The notes beneath the pieces were generated by a model. It was not told the DNA's origin. It saw nothing but the letters and a program-made list of their open reading frames with translations, and ran no database searches. A program made the position numbers and the translations under genes. This document shows, piece after piece, positions 22,606 through 33,834 of a stretch of 64,000 nucleotides of DNA. Position 1 is the first letter of the stretch. The number at the start of each line of letters is the position of its first letter. Origin of the DNA: Entonaema liquescens (taxonomy: Eukaryota; Ascomycota; Sordariomycetes; Xylariales; Xylariaceae); assembly GCA_902805475.1 (NCBI GenBank), contig CADCSX010000002.1:1612001-1676000 (forward strand). Reading direction: 5' to 3'.

Positions 22606-24960
22606 GATGCTGGCCTGCTTTTACGGTAGCAATGGAGTGTTAAAAAGATGCATTGCATCCGATCCAAAATAACCGGCTCGTCAGTGCAACTCTAAGGGTC
22701 GTTAGGAGAACGATAAACAAGACAAGTTCACGCGCGCATAAGGTTAGGTTTACGATATCTTCGACTCGGTTAATTACCTTTGCCTCAAGTTCGTCTGATC
22801 TCGACCCGGCTGTTTCGTCGCTACGCGGTCCGGGGTACGTCAAGCGGTGCACACGTGCGCACACGGGACAGAATGTAACCATCACGTCCGGAAGGGTAGG
22901 GTTTCAGGGAAACTATATGCCTGTTTCTCATTTGAGGATAACTTATTTTCCAACTGCGTACTCCCGCCGGGTTCCTGTTTAATTCTTACGTAGTACACGA
23001 CTGACTTGCATCGCGAGCCGTTCCGTTCCGTATGACCTCACATTCATCCCCCCGGCTAGGCGCAGAGAGAATCCGATGTCATCTTTCTTTACGTCCGTAT
23101 ACCACGAGTCCAAATTGCAATGCGGCTTGGTGCATTCGCCTATGCACGTCTCCCGTCAGCACTGCACGTCTAAGCGTAAGCGTCTGTTATCCATCATCGA
23201 TCATCGCCCATCACTTCCTAAAGACGGTGCGATTTTCAAGTTTCATCAAAAGAAGCACCTTCTATTCCGGGTTTTTGGGATTCCTCTCTCCGGGCCGTTT
23301 GTTCAGTGCCCCCTGGACGACCAACCTCAGCCGGTTCGGCTCCTTGTCCCGCGATCTCCGCCCGCTTTGATATCCGACCCACGGTTCTCAGACTGATATG
23401 AAGATCCGGTGAACCATTATTATTAGACCTGGAGACTTGACTTGCCCAATGACGTCGGTCCTATTCGACTCGTCGCGTCACTGACGTTGCTTCGAATGGA
23501 GGCCTCGAACACATGCTAGCCTCCTTGCTGTTTCTTGCCTTTTAGCCTAAACGAAACCCTGCCCTATAGAAGAGCGGATTCGGAAACGCCCATGTCCTAC
23601 GCTGCCCGCATTGGTCCAATAGAGGAGAATCTCGATCTCATTACACGGACTGATAAGGACGGAATTACGTACCAAATTACGACAAGCAATATACTCTCCC
23701 GTCCTTATTAGGGCATGGCATGACGAATTAGGAACATCGTTCCTGACTAGAACATGTTCAGGTCCCAAATTATGCAACTGTCAGATGACGCCGACTCCAA
23801 GTCAAATATGTCTAAGTATAGATGACTGATGCTCGATTTATAGTCCCTTTCTAGACCTCGATATCAGCCACTTGGCTTTAGTAATGTTACAGTTCCAAAC
23901 TTCACTCAGAGACAGGACTTCCAACCATGGTCACGGGGGAATATGGTTTCCAGCCTTTCTTCTATGTCCGGATTGCTCCATGGAACTATATTGAGTAATT
24001 AATTGCGATGTCCTTGCCGTGGGTTCCGTTGTCACGATCTCTTCTTTAGCATCTATATGACTACGCTTACGTGTCAAGGACTTGTGATTTCCTTCGGTGT
24101 ACGAACCGTACGGGAGATGTAACATCATATTATATGACGGGCGAGACACTCCGAGTAAAAGTTTATGGAATAGAGTAAATGGAGACAGATTCAGACAAGA
24201 CCGGTCTCGGTTCTCCTTAAGACTCTTGGTAATCTAATTTCAAGTCTGCTTTATAACATATAGCTGAAGGTGAGTAAGTGTATAATCTAGTATGAAAATA
24301 TGTTCAACTATGCATTCATACTCTATAGTTTCAGGATAGGCCTGTCCGTGTTTCTTCAACTTTTAGAAACCTTTGATGTTTTATATAACTTTTGATTACA
24401 CTATTGGCTCAAGCACTATACCTAAATAGAAAGACTGAGCTCGGTGCTATCAGAAATCTAATTTGACATTTGAAATTATCCTTGATTTTTATCATTTCAT
24501 GGAGCCCTTCTTGTCTTGGAAATATCTCTTTTTTTTTTCCCTAGAAAACCGTTGCCATATCGGCTAGGTCCATACTATTACGACCTAGTGGCTATTCTGT
24601 CCTCTCAAGGTAACTATTAATGTATCAAGAAATAAACAAATGTATTAGTACAAGGTATACTGCACTCAACATTAATGAAATAAATGGTATACCAACGATA
24701 TGAGTGACTTGATTGCTTAGCTGATATTAGCTTCACAAAAGATATAGGTCATAGGGTCTGTTTCTTGTTTTTATCGAGACTAATCTGAAATTTGATGGGA
24801 TTCTTCTTGGTAAAGTCGCTTTTTTTACTCGTATATTGCCTGCCTTGATATTGAACAATAGGTCCTTTTTGCCCCTTATTTTATAGATCCCTTCCTAGAA
24901 ATATGACATACACGCAACACTCGTCCGTGTGTGTGATCTCCCTAGCTCATAACACAGTAT
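22606..24960. other. 2.3-kb gene-poor region
   Basis: No supported gene. Two overlapping plus-strand frames at 23032-23396 (112 and 106 codons) are open over the same bases in different frames, and neither resembles a known protein. The 3' flank of the DUF427 gene is on the right. Confidence 0.45.
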
Positions 24961-25761
24961 TCACGACCAATGCGTCTTCGGCCGCTGCACCACCTCCCCA
25001 TCAAGCCTAATCTCAACCCCATCCTTCTCATGGTAAAAGCACAGACACCCCGCAATACTCGCACACTCCAGCGTCGGCGTCTTATAATACCACACCAAGT
25101 CATCGTACTTGCGCTCCCCATCTCCTATATCGACATGATAATAATTCGCCACGCCCTTATACGGACACGCAGTCGTAGTCCCACTCTCCCTCAACCTATC
25201 CCGCGCCACCGCCGTCGCCGGCACGTAAAACCGGCACGGCAGCCCCGTCTCGTAGAGATGGTACGAGGAAGTCGTCTGCGCGACGACCTGGCCGCCAACA
25301 CGGATCTCCAGGGGCCGCGACGAGTGCAGCACGTCGACGCGCCGGAACGGGTCTTTCGGATGGACGTAAATAGGGACGTCCTCCTCGAACCAGGCGTCTG
25401 CGGCCGCGAACTCCACCCGCACCATTCCCTCGAGGGGCTTGCACGACGGGCTCAGCTCGTTCCCGAAAATGAGCACTCGGTCCGTGGTCCGGTCTCCGAC
25501 GCTCAGTTCGGCCGTCCAGTACTGCGAGTTCCCGCTGCCAGCCGAGCTGTCCGGGCGGTGCGCGAAAGACTTCTCCGGCACGTAGTAGTACGGGTAGTAC
25601 TCGTGTTCCCAGACGAAGAGCGCTGACGTTGTGTCAGCCACGTACACGCCGTTGAACAATATCCGGACCCGGCGGGGTGTCGAAAGAACCTTAGCTGGTC
25701 CGTTTTCTAGTAGCCTCTTCCCGAGCTTGAGGAGATCAGGTTCTGCGAGTGGGTTTGCCAT
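24961..25761 (-). CDS. DUF427 domain protein
   Basis: Intronless 266-aa protein with two successive DUF427-like units. Unit 1 covers about residues 28-125 (RVRILFNGVYVADTTSALFV, then EYYPYYYVPEKSF). Unit 2 covers about 148-250 (LEIRVGGQVVAQTTSSYHLY, then CRFYVPATAV, then the family hallmark TTACPYKGVANYYHVDIG, and the closing CLCFYHEKDGVEIRLDG). Only the second unit keeps the CPYKG motif; the first has a Trp-containing replacement. DUF427 proteins are widespread in bacteria and fungi, with a compact beta fold and no agreed biochemical role, so I assign none. The GC content is markedly higher than the flanking DNA, and there are no introns; both are common for this family in fungi but would also fit an old bacterial origin. 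The start is the first ATG of the frame. Confidence 0.85.
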   Translation of the reverse strand: MANPLAEPDLLKLGKRLLENGPAKVLSTPRRVRILFNGVYVADTTSALFVWEHEYYPYYYVPEKSFAHRPDSSAGSGNSQYWTAELSVGDRTTDRVLIFGNELSPSCKPLEGMVRVEFAAADAWFEEDVPIYVHPKDPFRRVDVLHSSRPLEIRVGGQVVAQTTSSYHLYETGLPCRFYVPATAVARDRLRESGTTTACPYKGVANYYHVDIGDGERKYDDLVWYYKTPTLECASIAGCLCFYHEKDGVEIRLDGEVVQRPKTHWS

Positions 25762-26592
25762 GCTGAATATTCCAAAGTTTCACTTAATGATATAGTTAAT
25801 ATATTATCTAAATTTACAATTTAGTTGAGTATTTCTCATGTTATATAGAAAACCCCGAGAAGACAATTTAGGGTTTCCGAACTATTTCTTAATTGTTATT
25901 CACCTAAGGTACTCTTTGAATGCCGTTCTAACCTAACGTATATATGTACCTTGGTTACTTAATCATTGATGGATGGGATCAGTCAAGGCGGGGTAGCTAC
26001 CTAAGCTATGAGTTCAACTAGATATGCGGCTTTCAGTCCCCTTACATCATGGGACCTATATGATAGGCTGTGACCTTCATGATGTATCATTGTCTGAGGA
26101 CGTAAAAGACTTATGCCGTGTAACCCATTCTTTCGGTTATACGCTATCACCCATCCCTAACAATCAATAACGGCCATAGTGAAATCGTTTCAAGACTATA
26201 ATTGCACATACTAATGCGATGGCTATTTGATATCAGCTGATCTAGTATAAAGGGTATCTCTTAAATGACAACGTCTCCCGAATCCAGAGGCCTCGCAAGA
26301 GCTTCTCCCATGCTCACCTTTTTGTTTGCTCCTGAAAGACGGCCTCTTTCCCGAAATCCTCTCGTGTGCCGTTGATGTTGGAGACGCCTTTCCATGCATG
26401 CCACTCCTAATGCAGCCGTATTCCTTCCCATGATCCTGTGCCGTTTGTTATGCTAGACCATAGTGGAATATAAAAAAATTGATGAAGAGAAGTGCCGAAA
26501 CCCAAATGAGTCCTCTCCAACGCCATTGCAATGCCGTATAAAATGGTGAATGGTATGCTGCGAATTCCGCCTCGTAGTTCATCTTCACCATG
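25762..26592. other. Intergenic between DUF427 and phosphatase genes
   Basis: AT-rich promoter side of the DUF427 gene and 3' side of the phosphatase gene. The short minus-strand frame entering from 26448 overlaps the phosphatase 3' end in another frame and looks like a shadow. Confidence 0.5.
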
Positions 26593-28124
26593 TTAACTTC
26601 TGTACTCATCAAGAAAAGGGTCGAAATCAACCTCCAACCTCTTAGCTGCGGGCTCCTCTCGGATATCCTGCTCGGTAAGTCCATGCTTATCTAACCAGAG
26701 CTTGCGTAGCACCTGGTAGATGAATAGGTACTGGGATTCAGCTTGGACCATCTGCTTGCGCTGTTCCCTGAGCGCGTCGACCGTTTTGAAGACGATATCC
26801 TCCCCATCCCTACTAACGTCCAGTTCAAGACGATCCACATCCCCTGAGTCTATCTCTCGCATGAGATGCTCGAGGGCCATGAATGTTCCGCTTCTCCCTA
26901 CGCCTGCTGAACAGTGAATGATGCGCGGGTTATCCTCACTCGCATTCTTCTCTTTGATAATCGCATGAGCTCGAAGAAGCTGTCGATGTCCTCGAGGGCT
27001 GGAACGCCGAAGTCGGGCCACTTGCGATAAAGAAGGTGCCATACGGTCATATCGTCCTCCCGGTTTTCGACGTGGACACTGAGCTTCCGTACTTCAATTG
27101 CACCGTCCGCGTGCTCTTCGATATCAACACACTTAACCTCGGCGTGGAAACCGTCGCCAAACTCGTCGTCCTCCCCTATCACCCATGGCTCCTCATCGAC
27201 GGATCGAGGAAAATATGGGAAGCACTTCTCCATTCCACCTTCATGTGTCTCGGTCAGCATCACGATTACGGCTGGGCTCCGTAGCTGCTCGACTACCATT
27301 CGCCAAACGTGATCCATAGTCCCGGACTTGGGTCCTTGCATAGCGATGTAACGATGCGGCGGCTTGGATTGAGGGTTCAGAAGGGAAGGGAGAGTTATGG
27401 GCGACGCATTGATATAATCGAGATGGCCGTCCGGTACCTGTAGCTTGACGCGATTATTGGCCCATGGTTGGATATTCGCGTATCGATCGAGAATCTTAGT
27501 CTCGGGTGTCGTTACGCGGGCAAACTTGAAGTTCGGAGATGGGTTATTGAAGGACTGCTGGAGACGAAAGCGCTCTGCCCAGTTGAGTTCTTGGAACTTA
27601 GCCTCGATATCTGCAATTAGAGTAAGATTTATATTAGCATGACAATACTATAAACAGATACAAGCAAAAATGTTGCGCTTTCAGCGTGCTATAGACTTAC
27701 CTTGCTGGGACTGAGTCAGGAAAGCCGGAATCCTAGGCTTGGGAGTTTCTTTAATCATCTCTTTTGCGCCTTTGTCTTCAACGCCACTAGCTGGTGTTGA
27801 TCTACCAAGTTCGACTGCGCTGTCCTGACTAGCTACAGCGGGTGAAGCAGGCACAGGTAACGAAGTCGGAGTGGGGGATCGAGCACGCTTATGCGAATGT
27901 CGAAAATGAAAACCTCGACGAAAAGGCGACTTTGAAGGCATATCATTGCGAGAGCCATGGCTAGCGGGAATGGTTAAGGTTGGTAGCGATTCACGACGGC
28001 CCACAGGACCAAGTTTGCTTTCCGAGGATGATTTGTCGGGAGGGGATCCAGATAGTATTCCAGAGGGGGGAGTTGTAGGAGAAGCCTTTTTAGTGCGCCG
28101 AAAACGCGAAGAAATTGAATCCAT
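26593..28124 (-). CDS. Protein tyrosine phosphatase, with an apparent frameshift before the P-loop
   Basis: Classical cytosolic tyrosine phosphatase of the yeast Ptp1 / fission yeast Pyp type. Exon 1 is 28124-27701 and exon 2 27610-26593, with a 90-nt GT-AG intron. The N-terminal 140 residues are Ser/Pro-rich with basic patches (RFRRTKKASP, RGFHFRHSHKRARSP) and probably regulatory. The catalytic domain shows YANIQPWANNRVKLQ and LDYINASPI (the KNRY and substrate-recognition region), YIAMQGPKSGTMDHVWRM, the WPD loop KWPDFGVP, and the signature HCSAGVGRSG with catalytic Cys and Arg, ending with QYLFIYQVLRKL. Frame is lost at about 26948-26956, between FFELMRLSK and EKNASEDNPRIIHCSAG: one base is missing in an AAGGAG-like context. 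Read literally, the protein would end shortly after, without the active site. Because everything downstream is well conserved, a consensus error is more likely than a recent null. The first ATG is MDSISSRFRR. Confidence 0.88.
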
Positions 28125-30875
28125 TGTGGTTGGAGGACCCGTAGAAGAACGGTATAAAGCGGTAGCGAGGATAATGACGAGAGGACGAGAGTGGAGGAGT
28201 GAGAGCCACGTAGACTCTGCAGCGGCTGGTCGTGAGAGTGAGGGGACCAATGTAATGTAGCCTTTCCCTGGGAGAAATTTAGAGGCGGCAAATGTTCAGT
28301 TCAAGAGGAGGAAGAGGCGGAGCTTGTCCACAAGCTCTAGGTAATTGGCACGTGGTAATTGATGTGCAATTCCAATGAGGCAAAGGCGAGGCGATGCAAG
28401 GCTAAGAACCTATGTCGTGGGGGGTGAGGGAATGGGACAATTATTGTGTGGAGGGGAAGAAGATTTTATATTAGATCACCAGTAAGGATTAAGGCAAGGA
28501 TTACCTATGGTCATGGTTAATTTGTAAAGCGATAATAAAGCGTTAATTCAGAATAATAAGTTAAGAAGTGAAAGAGAAAAAAAAAGTGAAGAAAAGAACT
28601 GACGTTATTTTCGGTGTTGCTTCCAACAATTCCTTAGAGAAATACCGTCAACCTGGGATTGGAAAGACGGCAAGGATGGGGAGGCAGGGGAATTAAATAA
28701 GAATGTGGGTCGTCATTGGCAGGTCTCGGGTAGGATGCCAGATGGTTAGGTAGTACAATCGGTACCGCATAACAAAAGTACAATGAATGATCTGGGAAGT
28801 CACGGTCCGTTCACATGTGCCTGGCCAGCTGGAGTGGATATTTTAGCGGGGATGCGTGTACGTACAGGTGCAGTAGTTCGCAACAGCTGTGTTATGTTGG
28901 CTACCTGACCTAATAACTTAAATAACTTAATGAATAATGGGACGGCGGGACAATGGTTGTCTCGTGTGAATTCGCGAACACGACTGACTACATACTCAAG
29001 CTCAGTGTGCTTTAGAAGGAAGCTATTGGTGCATCCACATCTGAGGCCTATCAAGTTTCAGCAAAAATACGAAAAGAGTAACGGATCAGTCTGATGATTA
29101 TATTTAGCATACGTATCTACGTAAGGTACCTGAGCTACCTGAGCTACAAATCATTCCAGCTCATAGGATGAAAGGGATGACGTTTTGGTAGAGTTACAGA
29201 TTGCACGGAGCTTGGTATTTTAAACTGTCCTATGATTAGGTACTAAAAGGTTACTAGCAGCACAGTAGCGAAGCTGCAGAGCGCTTAAAATGGTCCGAGC
29301 TTAGCCCTAACGGCTACCAGCATGAACAGCTAAACGCTTGTCACACATTGACTTTAGTAAACTTTTATAGCATACAAGCATCTACTAAAATTTATTGAAT
29401 TATTATCATCCACCAGTACTTCAAAGTGAAATGATAGTTTATAATGTGGAGTTAAGCCCGGACCTACTCTTTCGAATTTTGTATGAAGACCACCATGCTT
29501 ATAATATAGAACAGAGGCTCGTATGACCATCCTTAGCAAATCTTTAATAAAAGACATTCAACAAAAACCTGCTATTAAACCCGCAATATTCGATTGTGTC
29601 TTGATCTGTGTGCTCTCTATCCTCTTGTCGACATGGAAATCAATATGAGAAATATCTAGGTAAATCAATTGTCCATAATGGTGTAGACTTTTTAGTAAGT
29701 CTCGGACTAAATTTACCCAAGCAATCAAGCTAGAGTTGTTTCTAGGTTAGTAGTTTGTCAAATCTTATTGTATAGGACAACCTCTTTCGGCTTGTTGAAA
29801 CAATCAGCTAGTAGCAAGTCTGCTGTCTTAGAGACAAGTATGTTGTTAGTTAGACTTGACGGCTAGTTAATAGATCATTAAGATTTCAGCTGAGATGTCA
29901 AGACTATCTCTCATAGTTAGAATAGAGTTCCTTGCAAGGCAATGGAGTTATATCCATGATGTTTAGTTGCGCCTCACGACACGTATCTCCCATAAGGCAA
30001 TTAATAAGAAATGTACCTACGCAATACAAGCGAGACGACAAAACCACCTCAACCCCTTCTATGTCGAGGACTAACCCTAATAGCATGGCCGATTCGGAGC
30101 ATTCATCTATTAGATGACAATTATTAAGGCTTTAGCAGTCTTTACCTGACGTGGAAGGTTTACTTTACATTTACATATGTACTAGGTATTTATCGTATAT
30201 TGGGTCGGCGAACAAATCCGTGAAAAGCAGAAACTACCTACAGGTACCTATTCAAGATGCATTTTATATGTTTATAAGGTAGGTAGGCATATTTACTCAA
30301 GGGGTTGCGAAGAGAAATATATAAGGTAACTAGGTCTAAACGGAACACCTAGGTATATTTGGGGGATACATAAGTGATTTCTTCTGATATGGAATTCTTC
30401 GGCAGGCGAAATACGTGGAAGAATGCATACAACCATAGGTTGGACTGCAAAGGTTCGGTGCGAGTGAATCTTTAACCATGAAGGCGTATGACATTACCTG
30501 TTAAGCTTGCTCGTATATGATGATATGATTTACTTCGCGAGGGCGGATATTGCCATGATCTACCCGATCTGTATCAGCATTATTTTCGTTTGTCCCTTTT
30601 AGGTCGGACGATCGTCGCAATTATGAAGCATTTACTCCGGTTCAAGAAGCCATGGAAATAGAGTTGTTATCCACGTAAACTGCCTTCTTTCATCACGTAC
30701 ATCCAGCTAACGAGACAACATGGGACGCCGCGCACAGGCAGGGCTCTATACAGAACTATATAAACCCTCAAATAGCCTCCGCATAACCTCCCTCCAGCAC
30801 CTCTCCAACCCCTTTACTTGTCATGTAAGAAACATACTCCCACACAACACCCACAACACCAATCTCAATATCAAC
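28125..30875. other. 2.7-kb intergenic region
   Basis: Promoter of the phosphatase gene on the left; otherwise no gene that I can support. Short frames at 28800-29054, 29354-29557 and 29904-30117 are not protein-like. TAGGTA motifs lie near 30275-30350. A TATA-like ACTATATAAACC sits at about 30757, with a CA-rich leader before the small gene that follows. Confidence 0.5.
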
Positions 30876-31124
30876 ATGCCTTCTCGCGACAACGATTCGA
30901 ATAACAGCGCACTAGATGTTGCGGTAAGCTATCTATCCACAAGATGCCCCACGCCAAACGGAAGCAAGACAAAATCTGGACCTATTAGTAGCACGGAGGA
31001 CCAGTCTAGCGACGGTGAAGATTGGCCTTGCAGCGATGGCCCTAAAACTGTAAGATGGGCAGATCCAGTTGCGACAGAAATTCCCGAATCTCCCACTCAG
31101 GATTCTTCTTCAAAGTCGGGCTGA
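30876..31124 (+). CDS. Small hypothetical protein (82 aa)
   Basis: Open frame beginning MPSRDNDSNNSALDVAVSYL at an ATG preceded by a CA-rich leader and, about 115 bp upstream, an ACTATATAAACC TATA-like box, so it has the look of a real promoter and start. The frame extends upstream to 30720 but that part reads as leader. The protein is polar and probably disordered; near its end is KTVRWADPVATEIPESP, which resembles short conserved tails of other small fungal proteins but is not a named domain. No function assigned. It could be a spurious frame. Confidence 0.4.
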   Translation: MPSRDNDSNNSALDVAVSYLSTRCPTPNGSKTKSGPISSTEDQSSDGEDWPCSDGPKTVRWADPVATEIPESPTQDSSSKSG

Positions 31125-31573
31125 ATGAATATGTTGAAGGGCATATCAAGTCAAGTAGCTGTCCTAATGGATTCCGAGGTAGCATACCTAACCTAAGTTG
31201 TTGCGTGTATAACAGGTAGTTTCGTGGCGTTGTCTTTACCCCCTTCGAAAAGCGCCTCAAGAATTCGATTAGGATACCTTAACTTTAGACAATCTATAAT
31301 CTCGATTTTTCTTCCTAAATACTTGGTCTGTTGGTGATGTCAATATTCTTTTGAGTGGCAGATGTGTCGTAACCCATATCTATTTGATGATCCAGTAGGT
31401 ATTCTACGTGTTAAGGTGTTCCAGTTCAGATTTGATTTTGATCTTCCAACACGAGACCGAGTATCCAGACCCCCACAGCATGTGCTTTGATTTATATTTT
31501 CCTGTAAACGCTAATTTCTCAACAAGCAGAGTTAGTCTAGACACTCATCGCTTCGAGTATCTAATGGCTCAAT

Positions 31574-31681
31574 GGTCCTATAGCTCAGTTTGGTTAGAGC
31601 GTCGTACTAATATCATCTTGTGTAATTACGAGTTATATCTAGTCAATGCGAAGGCCGGCGGTTCGAGCCCGCCTGGGACCA
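31574..31681 (+). tRNA. tRNA-Ile(AAT) with a 33-nt intron
   Basis: Full cloverleaf by inspection: acceptor GGTCCTA pairs with TGGGACC (one G-T), D arm GCTC/GAGC with AGTTTGGTTA loop, anticodon stem TCGTA/TGCGA (one G-T), T arm GGCGG-TTCGAGC-CCGCC, discriminator A at 31681. The anticodon AAT is at 31609-31611, followed by A37; the canonical intron sits one base 3' of the anticodon at about 31613-31645. Internal A box (TAGCTCAGTTTGG) and B box (GGTTCGAGCCC) are present, and a T5 run at 31691-31695 is a plausible polymerase III terminator. The mature length is 75 nt before CCA addition. Confidence 0.93.
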
Positions 31682-32466
31682 AATATTTTATTTTTGGTGG
31701 ATTCGGAATCGACCACAATAGTGCCGTGCATATTAACGCTTGAGGGCTTTGGTGGTGGATACGGCTCCGTACTTCTCGGCTACCTAGTTGAGGCTGACAC
31801 CAATTAAAGGTAACCAATTAGTATATTTTAGCTTGATTTGTTTTTTCTTTTCTTCTTCCTTTCTGTTTGCACGAAGAGATACCTAGGCTACTCCATAGTC
31901 TGTAAGCAACGTGTAAGCGATGGTTACTTTATCGAGCATCAGCTTCCTTTTTAAACACCTAAACATACAAGCAACATCCCTTTTCTTACCCCGCATTAAA
32001 ATATCAGTATCTCTGTCAGAAAATATTTCAATGATCGGCGTGATATTACCGCGAATCCTCGTAGGATCGAATCCGGGGCAAGATGCCGGGGCTACCGGGG
32101 CCTGTATCTTTCCGACTTGGTCGTATCCGGCAGCCCCTTACGCTGAACGAACTAGGCCAAGACTTATCCCCAGAAGCATTCAGCGAATGAAATGGGTCAA
32201 TTCATGTGTTATGACAGAGATATTCCAAAGGGGAAGGCGACCAGAGTTGATTTCACCTACTGAAACGTAAAACGTACCTGAGTTTCTAGATATTCATGCG
32301 CGTTGACAGAATTAAAGATATAAATATGCCTATACCTACCTATGTTTATCATGTAAAATAGTTACATATTCTATAACTACCTACTCTTACATATAGAGTT
32401 TGACGTGAAAGCTCCGAAATACAAGATCGAAATCAAAGAGTGTGAACTTTCCCGACAATTTGCACA
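31682..32466. other. Intergenic between tRNA and hydrolase
   Basis: Polymerase III terminator, then an open frame at 31920-32270 (116 codons, plus strand) whose composition is unremarkable and which I do not accept as a gene. AT-rich promoter of the hydrolase at 32280-32460. Confidence 0.5.
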
Positions 32467-33408
32467 ATGTCTAAACCTACAATATTAATCGTTGGTGGTT
32501 CATTCGCGCCTGCCGTGCTATACAACAACATTGTCGATGCTATCGCAGCAAAAGGTTATGATATTAGAGCTCTGCATTACCCGAGCGTTGGTTTAAGGGC
32601 TGGGCCAAGACCGGAAAAGCTGCCTACTATGCACGATGATGCTGCTTTTGTTGCCAAGGAGATATCCAAAGTCGCGGATGAGGGAAAAGACAGTAAGCAC
32701 CATAGAGCACCTAATCCTCAACCCGTATAGCAATAGAAGAACATATGTTGACGCCAGATGCTGTAGTCGTACTAGTCGCTCATTCCTATGGAGGTGCGCC
32801 AGCCACTGAAAGCATCAAGGGACTCACGAAGAAGGAGAGACAGAGTCAAGGAAAAGCGGGCGGAGTTGTGAGGCTTGCATACATGACGGCACTGGTACCA
32901 CCAGTGGGATCTTCTGCCCAAACTCTCCTGGAAGAGATTCCTAACGAGGAACGTGTCCAGTATAAACTTGATGTTAGTCCCTGTTCCACCTCCCTAATAC
33001 TATCACACAACTTGTTTATCCATCACCTACCTAACACCATCGTAATAGGAACAAGGTTGGCTGGATTTCATCGACCTACCTGCTGCCGCCGCATTGATAG
33101 TCTCAGACCTTCCCGACGCGAAAGAAAGAGAAGAATTGGTCTCAAAATTCCAAACTCACTCGCTCCCTAGTTTTACCACCGAAACTACCCATGCCGGATA
33201 TAAGGATGTCCCCGTATCGTTCTTGTTTTGTGAGAAGGACGCCATTCTTCCTCCCAAGAATCAGAGAGAGTGGATCGACTTTATCGAGAAAGATAGTGGA
33301 AACAAAGTCGACGTCACGTCTGTAGCAAGTGGCCATTGCCCTAATCACACAAAGCCACAGGATACTATCAGTTGGATTATAAATGCGGCAGAAAAGGGGG
33401 GGAACTAA
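32467..33408 (+). CDS. Alpha/beta hydrolase
   Basis: Three exons, 32467-32692, 32731-32972 and 33049-33408, totalling 828 nt (275 aa); both introns are short GT-AG (38 and 76 nt). The fold starts with the strand PTILIVGGSFAPAVLY carrying the oxyanion-hole Gly-Gly-Ser region. The nucleophile elbow is AHSYGG (catalytic Ser, about residue 105), the acid is probably the Asp of LFCEKDAILPP, and the catalytic His is in VASGHCPNHTKPQ, the normal order Ser-Asp-His. The family is that of small esterase-like hydrolases related to plant methylesterase / HNL proteins, common as stand-alone genes or in secondary-metabolite clusters of ascomycetes. No cluster genes are adjacent, so the substrate is unknown. 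Intact although it sits just left of a RIP-destroyed island. Confidence 0.85.
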
Positions 33409-33834
33409 TAGGTCACGATAAATAGGTATATTTACGTTTTGACTCTGAAGGCAACACGGTAGCTCGAATACTCAAAGATTTGGCTTAGGTATTCCTCTAT
33501 CCTCCGAATACTATTTATATAGGTCATATTACAACTCTCTAAAATGAGGATCGTACAAAATGAGTTTTTTCTTTCTTTCGGAACCCGTGACCTAGGTATG
33601 CTAGTGCTTGGAAAACGATGTAGGGCTTGTTCCGATATCTTGATTAGTATAGCTCAATGCAAGTGGATGATATGAGCTTCAAAATAGGTGGTTAACTAAA
33701 GTGAATACTATAATTTCCCGGCCAAACTTCCATATAAATAGTAAAGAACAGAACCTTTCAAGCCAATTGTTACAAGTCGCAATTTTTTAGTCACCTTAAA
33801 CGTGCAAGTTAAGGTTCGTTGCGTAAATTAGTGA
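33409..33834. other. 3' flank of hydrolase
   Basis: AT-rich 3' region leading to the transposon-like island. No gene seen. Confidence 0.5.

Noticed and set aside
23032..23396. Two overlapping plus-strand open frames of 112 and 106 codons
   Set aside because: Open in two frames over the same bases with Ser/Pro/Arg-rich random composition, no splice or family evidence.
24961..25761. DUF427 gene as a recent bacterial transfer
   Set aside because: High GC and lack of introns are suggestive, but the family is common in ascomycetes; nothing here demands recent transfer.
26448..26684. Minus-strand frame ending in a hydrophobic segment
   Set aside because: It overlaps the phosphatase 3' end in another frame, and its membrane-like tail comes from AT-rich 3' flank.
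31920..32270. 116-codon plus-strand frame beginning at an ATG
   Set aside because: No recognisable motif, no promoter or splice support; composition matches translated noncoding DNA.
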